This document shows positions 51,358 through 60,692 of a DNA stretch of 64,000 nt, piece after piece. Positions within the stretch are counted from its first letter, which is position 1. Every line of letters starts with the position of its first letter. This DNA comes from Streptomyces pseudovenezuelae (lineage in GTDB: Bacteria; Actinomycetota; Actinomycetes; Streptomycetales; Streptomycetaceae): the NCBI RefSeq assembly GCF_029892565.1, contig NZ_JARXVH010000009.1, positions 186,001 through 250,000 of the forward strand, read 5' to 3'. Made by a program: the position numbers and the translations under genes. The notes beneath the pieces are model-generated. The model made no database searches, was not told the origin of the DNA, and saw only the letters and a program-made list of their open reading frames with translations.

Positions 51358-52527
51358 ATGCACCGCATCACCGTCATCGGCGGCGGATTCGCCGGACTGA
51401 CCGCGGCCGTCACCGCTGCCGAGGCGGGCACCAAGGTGACCGTGTACGAAGCCCATCACACCCTCGGCGGGCGGGCGCGGACCGCCGAGGGGCCGTATCG
51501 GACGAACGACGGACCGCATGCGCTCTACAGCGGCGGCCCGCACTGGACCTGGCTCAGGCAGCGGGATCTGATCGGGCCAATGGCGCCGGTGCCGCCGTTG
51601 GAGGCGGCCCGGATGCGGCTGCGGCATCAGGGCGTGCTGCGCCGTACCCCGCCGTTCGCGATGCTCAAGCTGTTGCGTCCCGGGATCCAACAGGCGCCCG
51701 TGGACGTCGACTTCCGCACCTGGGCCACCGGTATCGCGGGCGAGGAGGGGGCCCGGGCCGCCGCCAACTACTCCGCCGTGGCGCTGTTCCATCACGATCC
51801 CGGCGTGCTGTCCGCCGCGTTCGTGCAGGAGCGGTTGCGCCGGGCGACCAGGCTGCCGCCGGAGGCGCACTATCCGCGCGGCGGCTGGGCAAGCGTCATC
51901 GACCGGATGGCCGCCCGGGCCTGGAATCTGGGCGTGCGGATGGAGACGCTGGCGCGCGTCGACACCCTGCCGACCGATACGCCGGTGGTGGTGGCCACCT
52001 CTCTCGACGCCGCCCGTCGGCTGCTCGGGGACGACTCGCTGACCTGGCCGAGCGGCCGTACGGCGCTGCTCGACCTCGCCCTGCGGACCCGGCGCGGGGA
52101 CGCCTTCGCGGTGTCCGACCTGGACTCCCCCGGCTGGATCGAGCGGTTCACCGCGCAGGACCGGTCCCTCGCGCCGGCCGGCGAGCAGCTCCTCCAGGGA
52201 CAGATCCCGCTCGCTCCGCACGAACGCCGGGCCGACGGTGTCGCCCGCGCCGAGCAGCTCCTCGACCTCGGTTTCGACGGCTGGCGCGAGCGCGTGACCT
52301 GGCGGCGGGAGGCCACGGCCAACGGTCGTACGGGAGCCGTGGACCTGCCCGGCACCAGCTGGCGGGACCGGCCGGCCGTCGACCGGGGCGACGGCGTCTA
52401 TCTCGCGGGCGACCAGGTCGCGGTGCCCGGCGTCCTGTCGGAGGTCTCCTTCAACAGCGCCCTCACCGCCGTCTCCCTCGCCCTCGGCGCGCGCGGCCGT
52501 GACGCCCTTGACCTCAAGCATGCCTGA
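51358..52527 (+). CDS. FAD-dependent amine-oxidase/phytoene-desaturase-like protein
   Basis: A 389-aa flavoprotein. N-terminal Rossmann motif ITVIGGGFAGLTAAVTAAEA, then VYEAHHTLGGRARTAEG, typical of the FAD amine-oxidase and carotenoid desaturase superfamily, and near the end VYLAGDQVAVPGVLSEVSFNS (second FAD motif). Substrate unknown. GAGCCGAGGGAG lies 10-20 nt before the ATG. The ADH gene follows in the same direction after 85 bp. Confidence 0.85.
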   Translation: MHRITVIGGGFAGLTAAVTAAEAGTKVTVYEAHHTLGGRARTAEGPYRTNDGPHALYSGGPHWTWLRQRDLIGPMAPVPPLEAARMRLRHQGVLRRTPPFAMLKLLRPGIQQAPVDVDFRTWATGIAGEEGARAAANYSAVALFHHDPGVLSAAFVQERLRRATRLPPEAHYPRGGWASVIDRMAARAWNLGVRMETLARVDTLPTDTPVVVATSLDAARRLLGDDSLTWPSGRTALLDLALRTRRGDAFAVSDLDSPGWIERFTAQDRSLAPAGEQLLQGQIPLAPHERRADGVARAEQLLDLGFDGWRERVTWRREATANGRTGAVDLPGTSWRDRPAVDRGDGVYLAGDQVAVPGVLSEVSFNSALTAVSLALGARGRDALDLKHA

Positions 52528-52612
52528 GGTTGGAGGGTGGGGCCCACGAGCCAGCGGCCTCCCGGACAGTCCGCCCGGACCGGGGGCCTCACCGACACCT
52601 GGGGGAACCACC

Positions 52613-53593
52613 ATGCACGCCATCCGTCTGCACGCCTTCGGCCCGGCCGAGAACCTCACCTACGAGGAGGTCGCCGACCCCCTGCCGGGCCCCGGCCAGG
52701 TCCGTATCGCCGTCGAGGCCGCCGGAGTGCACCTGCTGGACACCGCCCTGCGCGAGGGCGACCAGGGGCCGTTGCCCCGGCCGACCGCGCTGCCCACCAT
52801 CCCCGGCCGCGAGGTCGCCGGGGTCGTCGAGTCGCTCGGCGAGGGAGTCGCCGGGCTCTGGCTCGGCCTCCGGGTGGTGGCCCATCTCGGCTTCGCGCCG
52901 GGCGGGTACGCCGAACTCGCCGTCACCGATGTCGACCGGGTGCACGAGATCCCGGCGAACCTGGACTTCGGCGAGGCCGTCGCCATGATCGGGACCGGGC
53001 GTACGGCGATGGGGATCCTGCAGTTCGCCGAGCTCGGCCCGGACTCGGTGGTCGTGATCCCGGCCGCCGCGGGCGGGATCGGGACCCTGCTCGTGCAGTA
53101 CGCCAGGCACGCCGGTGCCGTCGTCGTGGGTCTGGCCGGCGGACCCGAGAAGGTCGCGCGCGTGCAGGCCAACGGCGCCGATCTCGCCGTCGACTACACG
53201 GACCCCGGATGGCCGGACAAGGTGCGCGCCTTCCTCGGCGGGCGGCCCGCCACCGTCGTCTTCGACGGGGTGGGCGGGGACATCGCGCGCGAAGCCGTCG
53301 GGCTCCTCGGTCCGGACGGCAAGCACCTCGTCTTCGGCTGGTCCGCCGAAGGCATCCGGGGCGGCGAGCCCTACCTCGTGGAAGGCGTCTCCGAGCGGGT
53401 CCTGGGTCCCGTGATGATGCAGCGGGCCGGCGGCCCCAACCCCGTACGCACTCTCGAACTGCGTGCCCTCGCCGAAGCGGCCGAAGGCCGGCTGACCCCT
53501 GCCGTGCGGCGGTTCCCGCTCGCCGAGGCGGCCGCCGCGCACCGCGCGCTCCAGACGCGCGCGACGACCGGAAAGGTGGTACTGGAGCCATGA
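52613..53593 (+). CDS. Zinc-type (MDR) quinone oxidoreductase/alcohol dehydrogenase
   Basis: A 326-aa medium-chain dehydrogenase. Seen: MHAIRLHAFGPAENLTYEEV, IPGREVAGVVESLGEGV, GTGRTAMGIL, VVIPAAAGGIGTLLVQYAR (NADPH loop AAxGGxG) and TVVFDGVGGDIAREAVGLL. It lacks the catalytic and structural zinc cysteines, so it belongs to the zinc-free quinone oxidoreductase group. Its stop overlaps the MFS start by 4 bp (ATGA). Confidence 0.9.
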   Translation: MHAIRLHAFGPAENLTYEEVADPLPGPGQVRIAVEAAGVHLLDTALREGDQGPLPRPTALPTIPGREVAGVVESLGEGVAGLWLGLRVVAHLGFAPGGYAELAVTDVDRVHEIPANLDFGEAVAMIGTGRTAMGILQFAELGPDSVVVIPAAAGGIGTLLVQYARHAGAVVVGLAGGPEKVARVQANGADLAVDYTDPGWPDKVRAFLGGRPATVVFDGVGGDIAREAVGLLGPDGKHLVFGWSAEGIRGGEPYLVEGVSERVLGPVMMQRAGGPNPVRTLELRALAEAAEGRLTPAVRRFPLAEAAAAHRALQTRATTGKVVLEP

Positions 53594-55167
53594 CCAGCAA
53601 GTCCGCACCCGACGATGCGATACCCGAAGATGCGATACGGCCTGATTCATGGTCTTCTGGCCGAATGAGTGTCACCCGGACAGGTGAAACCGGCCCGCCC
53701 GTGGACGCCGATCCCCGTCGCTGGTGGGGTCTGGTGATCATCGCGCTGGCGCAGTTGATGGTGGTGCTCGACGCGACCATCGTGAACATCGCGCTCCCGT
53801 CCGCCCAGACCGATCTGCACATGTCCGACGGCAACCGTCAGTGGGTCATCACCGCCTACACGTTGGCCTTCGGCGGTCTGCTTCTGCTCGGCGGCCGGAT
53901 CGCGGACCTGGTGGGCCGCAAACGGACGTTCATCTTCGGCCTGATCGGCTTCGCCGCGGCCTCCGCGCTGGGCGGCGCGGCCACCGGCTCGGGCATGCTC
54001 TTCGGCGCCCGCGCGCTGCAGGGCGTCTTCGCCGCCGTACTCGCACCCTCCGCGCTCTCCCTGCTGACGACGACCTTCACCGACCCCAAGGAACGCGGCA
54101 AGGCCTTCGGCATCTACGGCGCGCTGGCGGGCAGCGGGTCGGCGATCGGGTTCATCGTCGGCGGGCTGCTCACCGAGTACCTGGACTGGCGCTGGTGCCT
54201 GTACGTGAACGTGCCGATCGCGGTCGTCGCCGTCTTCGGCGCCTTCGCGCTGCTGCACGACCGGCCGGGACACAGCGGCGCCCGGCTCGACGTTCCCGGT
54301 GTGCTGCTGGGCTGCGGCGGTCTGGTCGCGATCGTCTACGGCTTCAGCGAGGCCGAGCCCCGGGGCTGGAGCGACCCGTTGGTGCTGGGGCTGATCCTCG
54401 GCGGGGTCGCACTCCTCGTCACGTTCGTGTGGTGGCAGACCCGGTCGCCGTCGCCCCTGCTGCCGCTGCACATCGTCAAGGACCGCAACCGCGCCGGCTG
54501 CTTCCTGACCATGGGGCTCGCCGTCATCGGCATGTTCGGCCTGTTCCTGTTCATGACCTACTACCTCCAGGTCATCCTCGGCTACTCGCCCGTGAAGACC
54601 GGCCTGGCCTTCCTGCCGCTGACCGTCGCGATCATCATCGGCTCCACGCAGATCTCGGCCCGGCTGCTGACCCATGTCGCGCCGCGCGTCCTGATGGTGC
54701 CCGGCATGGTCCTGGCGGCGGGCGGCATGCTGATCCTCACCCAGATGACGGTGAACTCCGACTACACCACCGAGATCCTGCCCGCCCTGCTCCTCATGGG
54801 GCTCGGCATGGGCCTCACCTTCATGCCGGTGTTCTCCACGGCCACCGCCGGTGTCGCCCCGCAGGACGCGGGCGTGACCTCGGCGACCGTCAACACCTCG
54901 CAGCAGGTGGGTGGTTCGATCGGTACGGCGCTGCTCAACACCATCGCCACCACCAGCGGCGCGACCTACATCGCCGCCCACCTCCACAACCCCGCCCAAC
55001 GCGCCCTGGTCACCAGGGAGGGCGTGGTCCACGGCTACACGGTCGCCATCTGGTGCGCCGTCGGCATCATGCTCCTGGCCGGCCTGGTCGCGGGCCTGAT
55101 GGTCACGGCGAAGGCCCCCAAGCACGGGGCGCCTGCCGAGGCGGCGGTGCCCGAGTCGGTGGCCTGA
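53590..55167 (+). CDS. MFS multidrug transporter, DHA2 (EmrB/QacA) family
   Basis: A 525-aa membrane exporter with about 14 transmembrane segments: LVIIALAQLMVVLDATIVNIALP (motif D1), LLLLGGRIADLVGRKRTF (motif A), GALAGSGSAIGFIVGGLLTE (motif C). The ATG overlaps the ADH stop, so both are translated together and the dehydrogenase substrate may relate to the exported compound. The first 35 residues are a charged cytoplasmic tail that includes a short direct repeat (DAIPEDAIR). A terminator follows at 55212. Confidence 0.92.
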   Translation: MTSKSAPDDAIPEDAIRPDSWSSGRMSVTRTGETGPPVDADPRRWWGLVIIALAQLMVVLDATIVNIALPSAQTDLHMSDGNRQWVITAYTLAFGGLLLLGGRIADLVGRKRTFIFGLIGFAAASALGGAATGSGMLFGARALQGVFAAVLAPSALSLLTTTFTDPKERGKAFGIYGALAGSGSAIGFIVGGLLTEYLDWRWCLYVNVPIAVVAVFGAFALLHDRPGHSGARLDVPGVLLGCGGLVAIVYGFSEAEPRGWSDPLVLGLILGGVALLVTFVWWQTRSPSPLLPLHIVKDRNRAGCFLTMGLAVIGMFGLFLFMTYYLQVILGYSPVKTGLAFLPLTVAIIIGSTQISARLLTHVAPRVLMVPGMVLAAGGMLILTQMTVNSDYTTEILPALLLMGLGMGLTFMPVFSTATAGVAPQDAGVTSATVNTSQQVGGSIGTALLNTIATTSGATYIAAHLHNPAQRALVTREGVVHGYTVAIWCAVGIMLLAGLVAGLMVTAKAPKHGAPAEAAVPESVA

Positions 55168-55211
55168 CCGTAACTCTGCGAGTCCCGGCAGGAGTTGGGC
55201 CGGGAGACGGA

Positions 55212-55240
55212 GAGGGGGCCGCGATCCACGCGGCCCCCTC
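55212..55240. terminator. Bidirectional terminator
   Basis: A perfect 12-bp stem GAGGGGGCCGCG / CGCGGCCCCCTC with a 5-nt loop between the convergent MFS and secreted-protein genes. Confidence 0.8.
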
Positions 55241-55261
55241 CTCCAACCCCACTTACCGCGC

Positions 55262-58200
55262 TCAGCCGGCGACCGTCTTCGTCGCCTTGCTCACCGCCGA
55301 GCCGTCCTTGTGACCGGTGCGGTGCGCGACGACCTTCACGGTGATCTTCTTGCCCTTCTGGGCCGCCTTGAGCACCAGCGAGGTCTTGGTGGCACCGCTG
55401 ATCGCCTTGCCGTTGGCGTACCACTGGTACGAGTACGTCGTCGGGCTCGGACTCCACGTGCCCTTGGTCGTCTTCAGCGTCTTGCCGACCTTCGCCGTCC
55501 CGCTGATCACCGGCACCTTGCTCGCCTTGGGCGCGTCCCCCTTGGCCACGGTCACCGCGGCCGAGGTCGCCGTGCCGCTCAACCAGCCGCTCCTGAGCGC
55601 GCTGACGGTCACGCTCAGCTTCTTGCCGACGACCGAGGCGGGGACGGTGTACGTCGACGCGGTCGCCCCGCTGATCGTCGTGCCGTCGGCCTTCCACTGA
55701 TAGGTGTACGACGACGGCGCGGCCGACCAACTGCCGGGCGCCGCCGTCACCTTGGCGCCGACCTTGGCCGTACCCGTGATCTTGGGTGCGGCGGTGTTGG
55801 TCAGTTGGGGCTGGGTGACGGTGAAGGTGCCGCGCTGGAACTCGCAGCACCCGGCGAACACGCTGACGTTCCAGGTGCCGGGCGCGACGCCGGTCAGGTC
55901 GAGGGTCGCGGTCAGCGTGCGGTTGTCCGCGGAGACCGAGTCGGTCCTGGCGGTGAGGGTCGTGCCGTTCTGGTACAGCCGGACCGTGGCGGTCGGGGGG
56001 AGCGCGGTGCCGGTCACGGTGAGCGTGGCCTTGGTGCCGGCTACGCCGGTGGTGGGGCTCACCGCGGTGACGGCCACCTTGTCCGGGCCGCAGAGCGTGG
56101 ACTTGCAGGTCAGTTGGGCGCTGTAGGAGGTGGTGGACACCTTCTCGGGCAGGCCGAGCACGAACAGCGAGGGCGCTGATCCGCTGGTCGAACCGCCCGC
56201 CGAGCACTCCCAGCCGGTCGGGATGTACAGCAGACAACCGTTGTTCCAGGCGCTGTTGTAGAGGGCGGGCACCGCCGTGTTCGTGGCGCCGGTGGTGTCC
56301 GTGACCGGGACGGAGAAGCGGTCGTACCCGGCCGTCGGCAGCACCGCGCACACCGCGCTGTGCTGCTCGTCGAGCGTGCCGGTGATCGGCCCGTAGCCGT
56401 AGGACACCGACGGGACCTTGGTGCACTCCGGCGCCGGACCGGCCGCGGTCGCGATGCGCAGGGCGTCCAGGTGGTACTCGGGAGCCGCCTTCAAGGTGAC
56501 CGGGGTCTGCGCGAGGACCTGGTGGGTGGTGGACCCGGTCACCGCGCAGGAGCGGTTGCGGAAGGAGCACTCGGCGCCGCCGTCGCCGCCGAACACGGCG
56601 ATGTTGGCGGTGCCCAGCGCGTCCCGTACGTCCATGTGCAGGACGTCGGTGGCCGCGTCGGTGGTGATCTGACGGCAGCTGACGGTGCCCGGCTCGCCCT
56701 GGGCGACGGTCGTGGACGGGCCGCCGACCTTCGTCGCCGCACTCTGCACGCAGCCCGCCGAGGAGGCGCTCGCGGTCACGTCACGCCGGGTCAGGGTGTA
56801 CGTGGCGGGCAGGTCGCGGCCGGTGACCAGCACGGTGTGGGCGACGCCCGGGGTCAGTGCGCAGACCGTCCAGCCGTTGGTGGTGGAGGTGCGGTCGCAG
56901 ACCTTCTTGCCGGTGGCGTCCAGCACGGAGAACTTCGCCGGTACGCCGCCGGAGGTGCCGATCAGCTGGAAGAGCTCCGCGCCCGTTTGGGCGTCGGCGG
57001 GAATCGTCAGGCACTGCGAGAAGACACCGTCGCCGGTGGCGAAGGCGGCCTTGGCCCCGTCGGCGGTGAAGCTTCCGGCGGGCAGGACCGGGCAGTCGCT
57101 GACCGCGTCGGTGCGGTGGAAGGCGATCGTGTAGGGGCCGGTGGCGTCCTCGCCCTCGTCGTCGGTGTGCACCAGCGCCCGGTAGGGGGCCCTTCCGGTC
57201 AGCGTGCAGTCGCCGTCCGACAGCTCCGTCGCGTCACATTGCGGGAGGCCGTCCGCGTCGTGGACCGCCACCTCGGTGTCGACAGCGGACCCGCCGAGCG
57301 GGGTGAGCGCGGCGATGGAGGCGCCCTGCGGGGCGTCCAGCGCCAGGCAGTCGTACTCGCCGACCGTGCTCAGTTCACCCTTGTACACACCGGCCCCGGT
57401 CGCCACGCATCCGGCGTCGGAGGCCTGGTCGAGGACGACCACGTCGTCACCGGTGTCGGAGACACGGTCGATGACGGCGGTGTAGGTGCCCGCGGCCGGC
57501 AGCCGGCACGGGTCGGTCTCCCGGCAGGCGATCTTCCCGGCCGCGTCGTACACGAGGACGGGGTTCGCGGAGTCGTCGTCGACCTCGTGGACCAGGTACC
57601 GGCCGGCCTGGCCGACGGTGAAGGTGAAGCAGGGGTTGGCCTGGAAGTCCAGGCCCGCCAGGGTTCCGAAGGGGCGTACGGACGCGGTCCGGCAGCCCTG
57701 CGGGTCGCTCAGCGAGCGTGCGCCGACCGTGTACTGGGCGGGGAAGCCGTTCTCCGCGTAGCTCACCCTGGAGATCACCCGGTAGGGGCCCTGGCCGGGC
57801 AGGACGCAGCTGAGGGTGTTCTCGTCGTCCTCGGTGACGCGCGGGCAGATACGGGCCCCGGTCGAGTCGGTGATCCACGCGACGATGTCGCCGTACACCT
57901 TGGTGGCCCGGCTGAGCAGGACACGCTCGCCCGGCTCGCCCTCGAAGGCCTGGCAGTCGATCTCCAGCCGGCTCGCCGAGGTCCGGACGGGCACGGGCAC
58001 GTCCCAGGCGGTGGAGACCGGAGCGTGGCAGCCCTCGGTGGCCGAGCTCAGCGGGACGACGGTGAACTGGATCTCCCGCTCCTCCCAACCGCTGTTGACG
58101 ACCTGGACGGTGTAGTCGCCGGCCGCGGGCACATCGCACCGGCCGCTCTCGCCGAACTGCTCCTCGTAGCAGTCGACTTCGGTGCCGTCCGCGGCGAACA

Positions 58201-58486
58201 GGCGCGCGTAGGCGCTGCTGCTCTCGTCGACGGTCACCAGGTAGCGTCCGGCCGCCGGGGCCGTCATGGTGAAGCAGGCACTCCCATCGGCCGGGACGGT
58301 CGCCTTGTTGACGGCATCCCCCGGGTCGCCGAACGGCGCGAGCGCGAGCGGCGCGCACGTGGGATCGGCGGCGCTGGCGGTACCCGCGCCGGTCAGCGAC
58401 AGCAGTCCGGCGAGCAGCGCGACAAGGGCGGCGAGAGCGGTGAACCGTCTGTGCCCAGGTCTCAGACAGGAAGCGGCGTCGGACAT
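55262..58486 (-). CDS. Large secreted Cys-rich repeat protein with IPT and two Ig-like domains
   Basis: A 1074-aa exported protein. The signal peptide has FTALAALVALLAGLLSLTG and likely cleavage after ASA (about 39). Residues 40-770 hold a series of roughly 100-residue beta-rich units, each with paired cysteines and a GxYxV strand (GRYLVTVDE, GDYTVQVVN, GPYRVISRV, GRYLVHEVD, GTYTAVIDR), resembling bacterial pre-peptidase C-terminal domains. Next come an IPT/TIG-like domain (VAVTAVSPTTGVAGTKATL, about 815-905) and two related Ig-like domains (PKITGTAKVGAKVT... and PVISGTAKVGKTLK..., about 910-1073) with YTYQWKADG/YSYQWYANG. There is no catalytic motif or wall-sorting signal. Probably adhesive or structural. 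Confidence 0.85.
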   Translation of the reverse strand: MSDAASCLRPGHRRFTALAALVALLAGLLSLTGAGTASAADPTCAPLALAPFGDPGDAVNKATVPADGSACFTMTAPAAGRYLVTVDESSSAYARLFAADGTEVDCYEEQFGESGRCDVPAAGDYTVQVVNSGWEEREIQFTVVPLSSATEGCHAPVSTAWDVPVPVRTSASRLEIDCQAFEGEPGERVLLSRATKVYGDIVAWITDSTGARICPRVTEDDENTLSCVLPGQGPYRVISRVSYAENGFPAQYTVGARSLSDPQGCRTASVRPFGTLAGLDFQANPCFTFTVGQAGRYLVHEVDDDSANPVLVYDAAGKIACRETDPCRLPAAGTYTAVIDRVSDTGDDVVVLDQASDAGCVATGAGVYKGELSTVGEYDCLALDAPQGASIAALTPLGGSAVDTEVAVHDADGLPQCDATELSDGDCTLTGRAPYRALVHTDDEGEDATGPYTIAFHRTDAVSDCPVLPAGSFTADGAKAAFATGDGVFSQCLTIPADAQTGAELFQLIGTSGGVPAKFSVLDATGKKVCDRTSTTNGWTVCALTPGVAHTVLVTGRDLPATYTLTRRDVTASASSAGCVQSAATKVGGPSTTVAQGEPGTVSCRQITTDAATDVLHMDVRDALGTANIAVFGGDGGAECSFRNRSCAVTGSTTHQVLAQTPVTLKAAPEYHLDALRIATAAGPAPECTKVPSVSYGYGPITGTLDEQHSAVCAVLPTAGYDRFSVPVTDTTGATNTAVPALYNSAWNNGCLLYIPTGWECSAGGSTSGSAPSLFVLGLPEKVSTTSYSAQLTCKSTLCGPDKVAVTAVSPTTGVAGTKATLTVTGTALPPTATVRLYQNGTTLTARTDSVSADNRTLTATLDLTGVAPGTWNVSVFAGCCEFQRGTFTVTQPQLTNTAAPKITGTAKVGAKVTAAPGSWSAAPSSYTYQWKADGTTISGATASTYTVPASVVGKKLSVTVSALRSGWLSGTATSAAVTVAKGDAPKASKVPVISGTAKVGKTLKTTKGTWSPSPTTYSYQWYANGKAISGATKTSLVLKAAQKGKKITVKVVAHRTGHKDGSAVSKATKTVAG

Positions 58487-58576
58487 GAATTCCCCCCAGG
58501 ATCAACGGCCGTTGAGGGGATGATCGCACACGGGTACGACAGCGCACCCGCGGGATTCGGGAGGTCCGCGCCTGGC

Positions 58577-59995
58577 TCAGTGGCGGCCGGACACCCGGTC
58601 CGCCGCCCGGGCCAGCCGCGACGACCGCGCGCCGTTCGTTGCCGACTCCCGCCGGTCCGCCGTGCGATAGGTGGCGTACATGCCCTGCACGCCCAGCCAG
58701 CGCAGCGGTTCCGGCTCCCATCTGCGCACCCGGTGGTTCACCCAGGGCAGTCGGGTCAGCTCGGTCGGGCCGCCCTGGCCGGAGTCGGACTGGACCAGGT
58801 CCCGGAGCGTGCGGGCCGCGAGGTTGGTGGTGGCGACGCCCGAGCCGACGTAGCCGCCCGCCCAGCCGAGCCCCGTCGAGCGGTCCAGGGTGACCGTCGC
58901 GCACCAGTCGCGCGGCACCCCGAGGACGCCGGACCAGGCGTGCGTGACGGCGACGCCGGCGAGGGAGGGGAAGAAGCGGACGAGGAGTTCGCGCAGCGCC
59001 TCGATCGTCGCGTCCTGCGTGCGCCCGTCGTTGTCGGTGCGGGATCCGAAGCGGTACGGCACCCCGCGTCCGCCGAGCGCGATCCGGCCGTCGGCGGTGC
59101 GCTGGGCGTACATGTACGCGTGCGCCATGTCGCCGAGCGTCTCGCGCCCCGCCCAGCCGATGGCCGCCCACTGCTCGTCCGTGAGCGGTTCGGTGGCGAT
59201 CATCGAGGAGTTCATGGGCAGCCAAGTGCGCTTCTGGCCCTTGAGGTTGGCGGTGAAGCCCTCGGTGCAGCGCAGGACGTAGGGCGCGCGAACGGTCCCG
59301 TACGGCGTCACCGCGTGCTTGGGCCGGATCTCCGTGACCGGCGTCGACTCGTGGATCGTCACGCCGAGGGCCTCGACGACCGCCGCGAGCCCCTTCGCGA
59401 GCTTCGCCGGGTGCAGCCGGGCGCCGTGCGGGGTCCAGGACGAGCCGACCGCGTCCGCGACCGTGATCCGCTCGGCGGTCTCCGTCGCGCCGTACAGCTC
59501 GCGGTCCTGCTCCCCGTAGGCCAGCTCGTGCGTGTGGAAGTCCTTCAGCCGGGCCAACTGCGCGGGCGTACGGGCGACTTCGAGCACCCCGCCCTTGTGG
59601 ATGTCGGCCTCGATGCCCTCGGCCCCGGCGACGGCGATGACCTCGTCGACGGTGTCGTTCATGGCCCGCTGGAGCCGTACGGCGGCCTCGTGGCCGTGCA
59701 GTTTCGCGTACCGGTCGCGGCCCGCGATGCCGTTGTAGAGCCAGCCGCCGTTGCGCCCGGAGGCGCCGTAGCCGCAGAACTTCCGCTCCAGCACGGTGAC
59801 ACGGAGCGAGGGCGCCGCCTTCCTCAGGTAGTACGCGGTCCACAGTCCCGTGTACCCGCCCCCGACGATCACCGCGTCCGCGGTCGCGTCCCCGGCGAGC
59901 GGCGCGCGCACCGCGGGGAGTCCGTCGTCCGCGTACCAGAAGGAGATGCCGCCGTTGACGACACCGCCCGCCGAACCACCTGCCGAGCCGCTCAT
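58577..59995 (-). CDS. FAD-dependent amine oxidoreductase (DAO family)
   Basis: A 472-aa flavoenzyme: AVIVGGGYTGLWTAYYLRK (FAD Rossmann), VLERKFCGYGASGRNGGWLY, TEGFTANLKGQKRTWLPMNS, and near the end WAGGYVGSGVATTNLAARTL. This matches the gamma-glutamylputrescine oxidase/glycine oxidase group. Minus-strand TAGCGT (60002-60007) ends 6 nt before the ATG, and this hexamer includes the stop codon of the gene upstream. Confidence 0.88.
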   Translation of the reverse strand: MSGSAGGSAGGVVNGGISFWYADDGLPAVRAPLAGDATADAVIVGGGYTGLWTAYYLRKAAPSLRVTVLERKFCGYGASGRNGGWLYNGIAGRDRYAKLHGHEAAVRLQRAMNDTVDEVIAVAGAEGIEADIHKGGVLEVARTPAQLARLKDFHTHELAYGEQDRELYGATETAERITVADAVGSSWTPHGARLHPAKLAKGLAAVVEALGVTIHESTPVTEIRPKHAVTPYGTVRAPYVLRCTEGFTANLKGQKRTWLPMNSSMIATEPLTDEQWAAIGWAGRETLGDMAHAYMYAQRTADGRIALGGRGVPYRFGSRTDNDGRTQDATIEALRELLVRFFPSLAGVAVTHAWSGVLGVPRDWCATVTLDRSTGLGWAGGYVGSGVATTNLAARTLRDLVQSDSGQGGPTELTRLPWVNHRVRRWEPEPLRWLGVQGMYATYRTADRRESATNGARSSRLARAADRVSGRH

Positions 59996-60004
59996 ACCGG
60001 GACG

Positions 60005-60670
60005 CTAACGCCTGAGGGCGGCCACTGTCTCCTTCGGATTCCATTGTCTTCCACGACCTCTGACCAGCGGATAACACCCCAGCCCGATGAGTACGGAGAC
60101 GAAGTGCCCGAGATCGGTGAAGGTGGGCGTGGAGGTCAGCGGGAGGCAGTAGACGCCGAGGACGACCGCCAGATACAGGTAGCGCCAGGGCTCCGCGATC
60201 CGGTACGTCAGCACCGCGACGACCCCGGCCAGCGCGTAACTCACGCCGATGTCCAGGGTGTTGAGCGCCGAGTGCGGGGCCATCCCCTCGTTGACCGCCC
60301 GCAGCAGCGCGCCCTCGCTGATCAGCGTCGCGAGCACATGCGCGGCCACGCACACCGTCAGCCACCGAAGGGTGCCGAGCCAGCGCTCGGCCTGCGCGTG
60401 GAAGACCGTGTAGAGGACGGCGTACGGCAGCCAGTGCGCGCCGTCGATCCACATCGCGCTCTGCACCAGCACCCGCACCGGGTTGTTCGACAGCTCGTGG
60501 ATGTTGGTGGACCGCTGCCGCAGGAACTCCTGCTCGAACTCCGGCGACATGTGGTGCATGGCGACGGTCGTGAAGAACAAAATGGCCAGCCAGGCGTACG
60601 TCCCGGGTGCGCTGCGGACGTACGCGCCCACCCTCCTCAGCCCCCGGTCAATTCGCATGAGGCGATTCAC
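60005..60670 (-). CDS. Rhomboid-like multi-pass membrane protein
   Basis: A 221-aa protein with about six hydrophobic segments (YAWLAILFFTTVAMHH, WLTVCVAAHVLATLISEGAL, YALAGVVAVLTYRIA, YLYLAVVLGVYCLPL). The topology and HWLPYAVLYTVFHAQAERWLG resemble the rhomboid fold, but I see no GxSG serine, so it is probably an inactive rosenthal-type (rhomboid-like) member. Minus-strand GATACT (60683-60678) ends 7 nt before GTG 60670, so the message is leaderless; ATG 60658 is an alternative. Confidence 0.75.
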   Translation of the reverse strand: MNRLMRIDRGLRRVGAYVRSAPGTYAWLAILFFTTVAMHHMSPEFEQEFLRQRSTNIHELSNNPVRVLVQSAMWIDGAHWLPYAVLYTVFHAQAERWLGTLRWLTVCVAAHVLATLISEGALLRAVNEGMAPHSALNTLDIGVSYALAGVVAVLTYRIAEPWRYLYLAVVLGVYCLPLTSTPTFTDLGHFVSVLIGLGCYPLVRGRGRQWNPKETVAALRR

Positions 60671-60677
60671 GCACGCA

Positions 60678-60685
60678 AGTATCGT
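60678..60685. promoter_or_regulatory. Shared bidirectional -10 element for two leaderless genes
   Basis: AGTATCGT holds TATCGT on the plus strand (60680-60685), 7 nt before GTG 60693, and GATACT on the minus strand (60683-60678), 7 nt before GTG 60670. The two -10 hexamers overlap by 4 bp and are symmetrically placed. Confidence 0.65.
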
Positions 60686-60692
60686 CCCGAGG

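Noticed and set aside
52537..53589. An upstream extension of the MFS gene by about 350 codons
   Set aside because: The extension is an Arg-rich alternative frame of the oxidoreductase; the true start is the ATG overlapping its stop codon.
57447..60452. A 1001-codon open frame on the minus strand
   Set aside because: It is an alternative frame of the FAD enzyme and the secreted protein; both are clearly encoded in the other frame by motif content and signal peptide.
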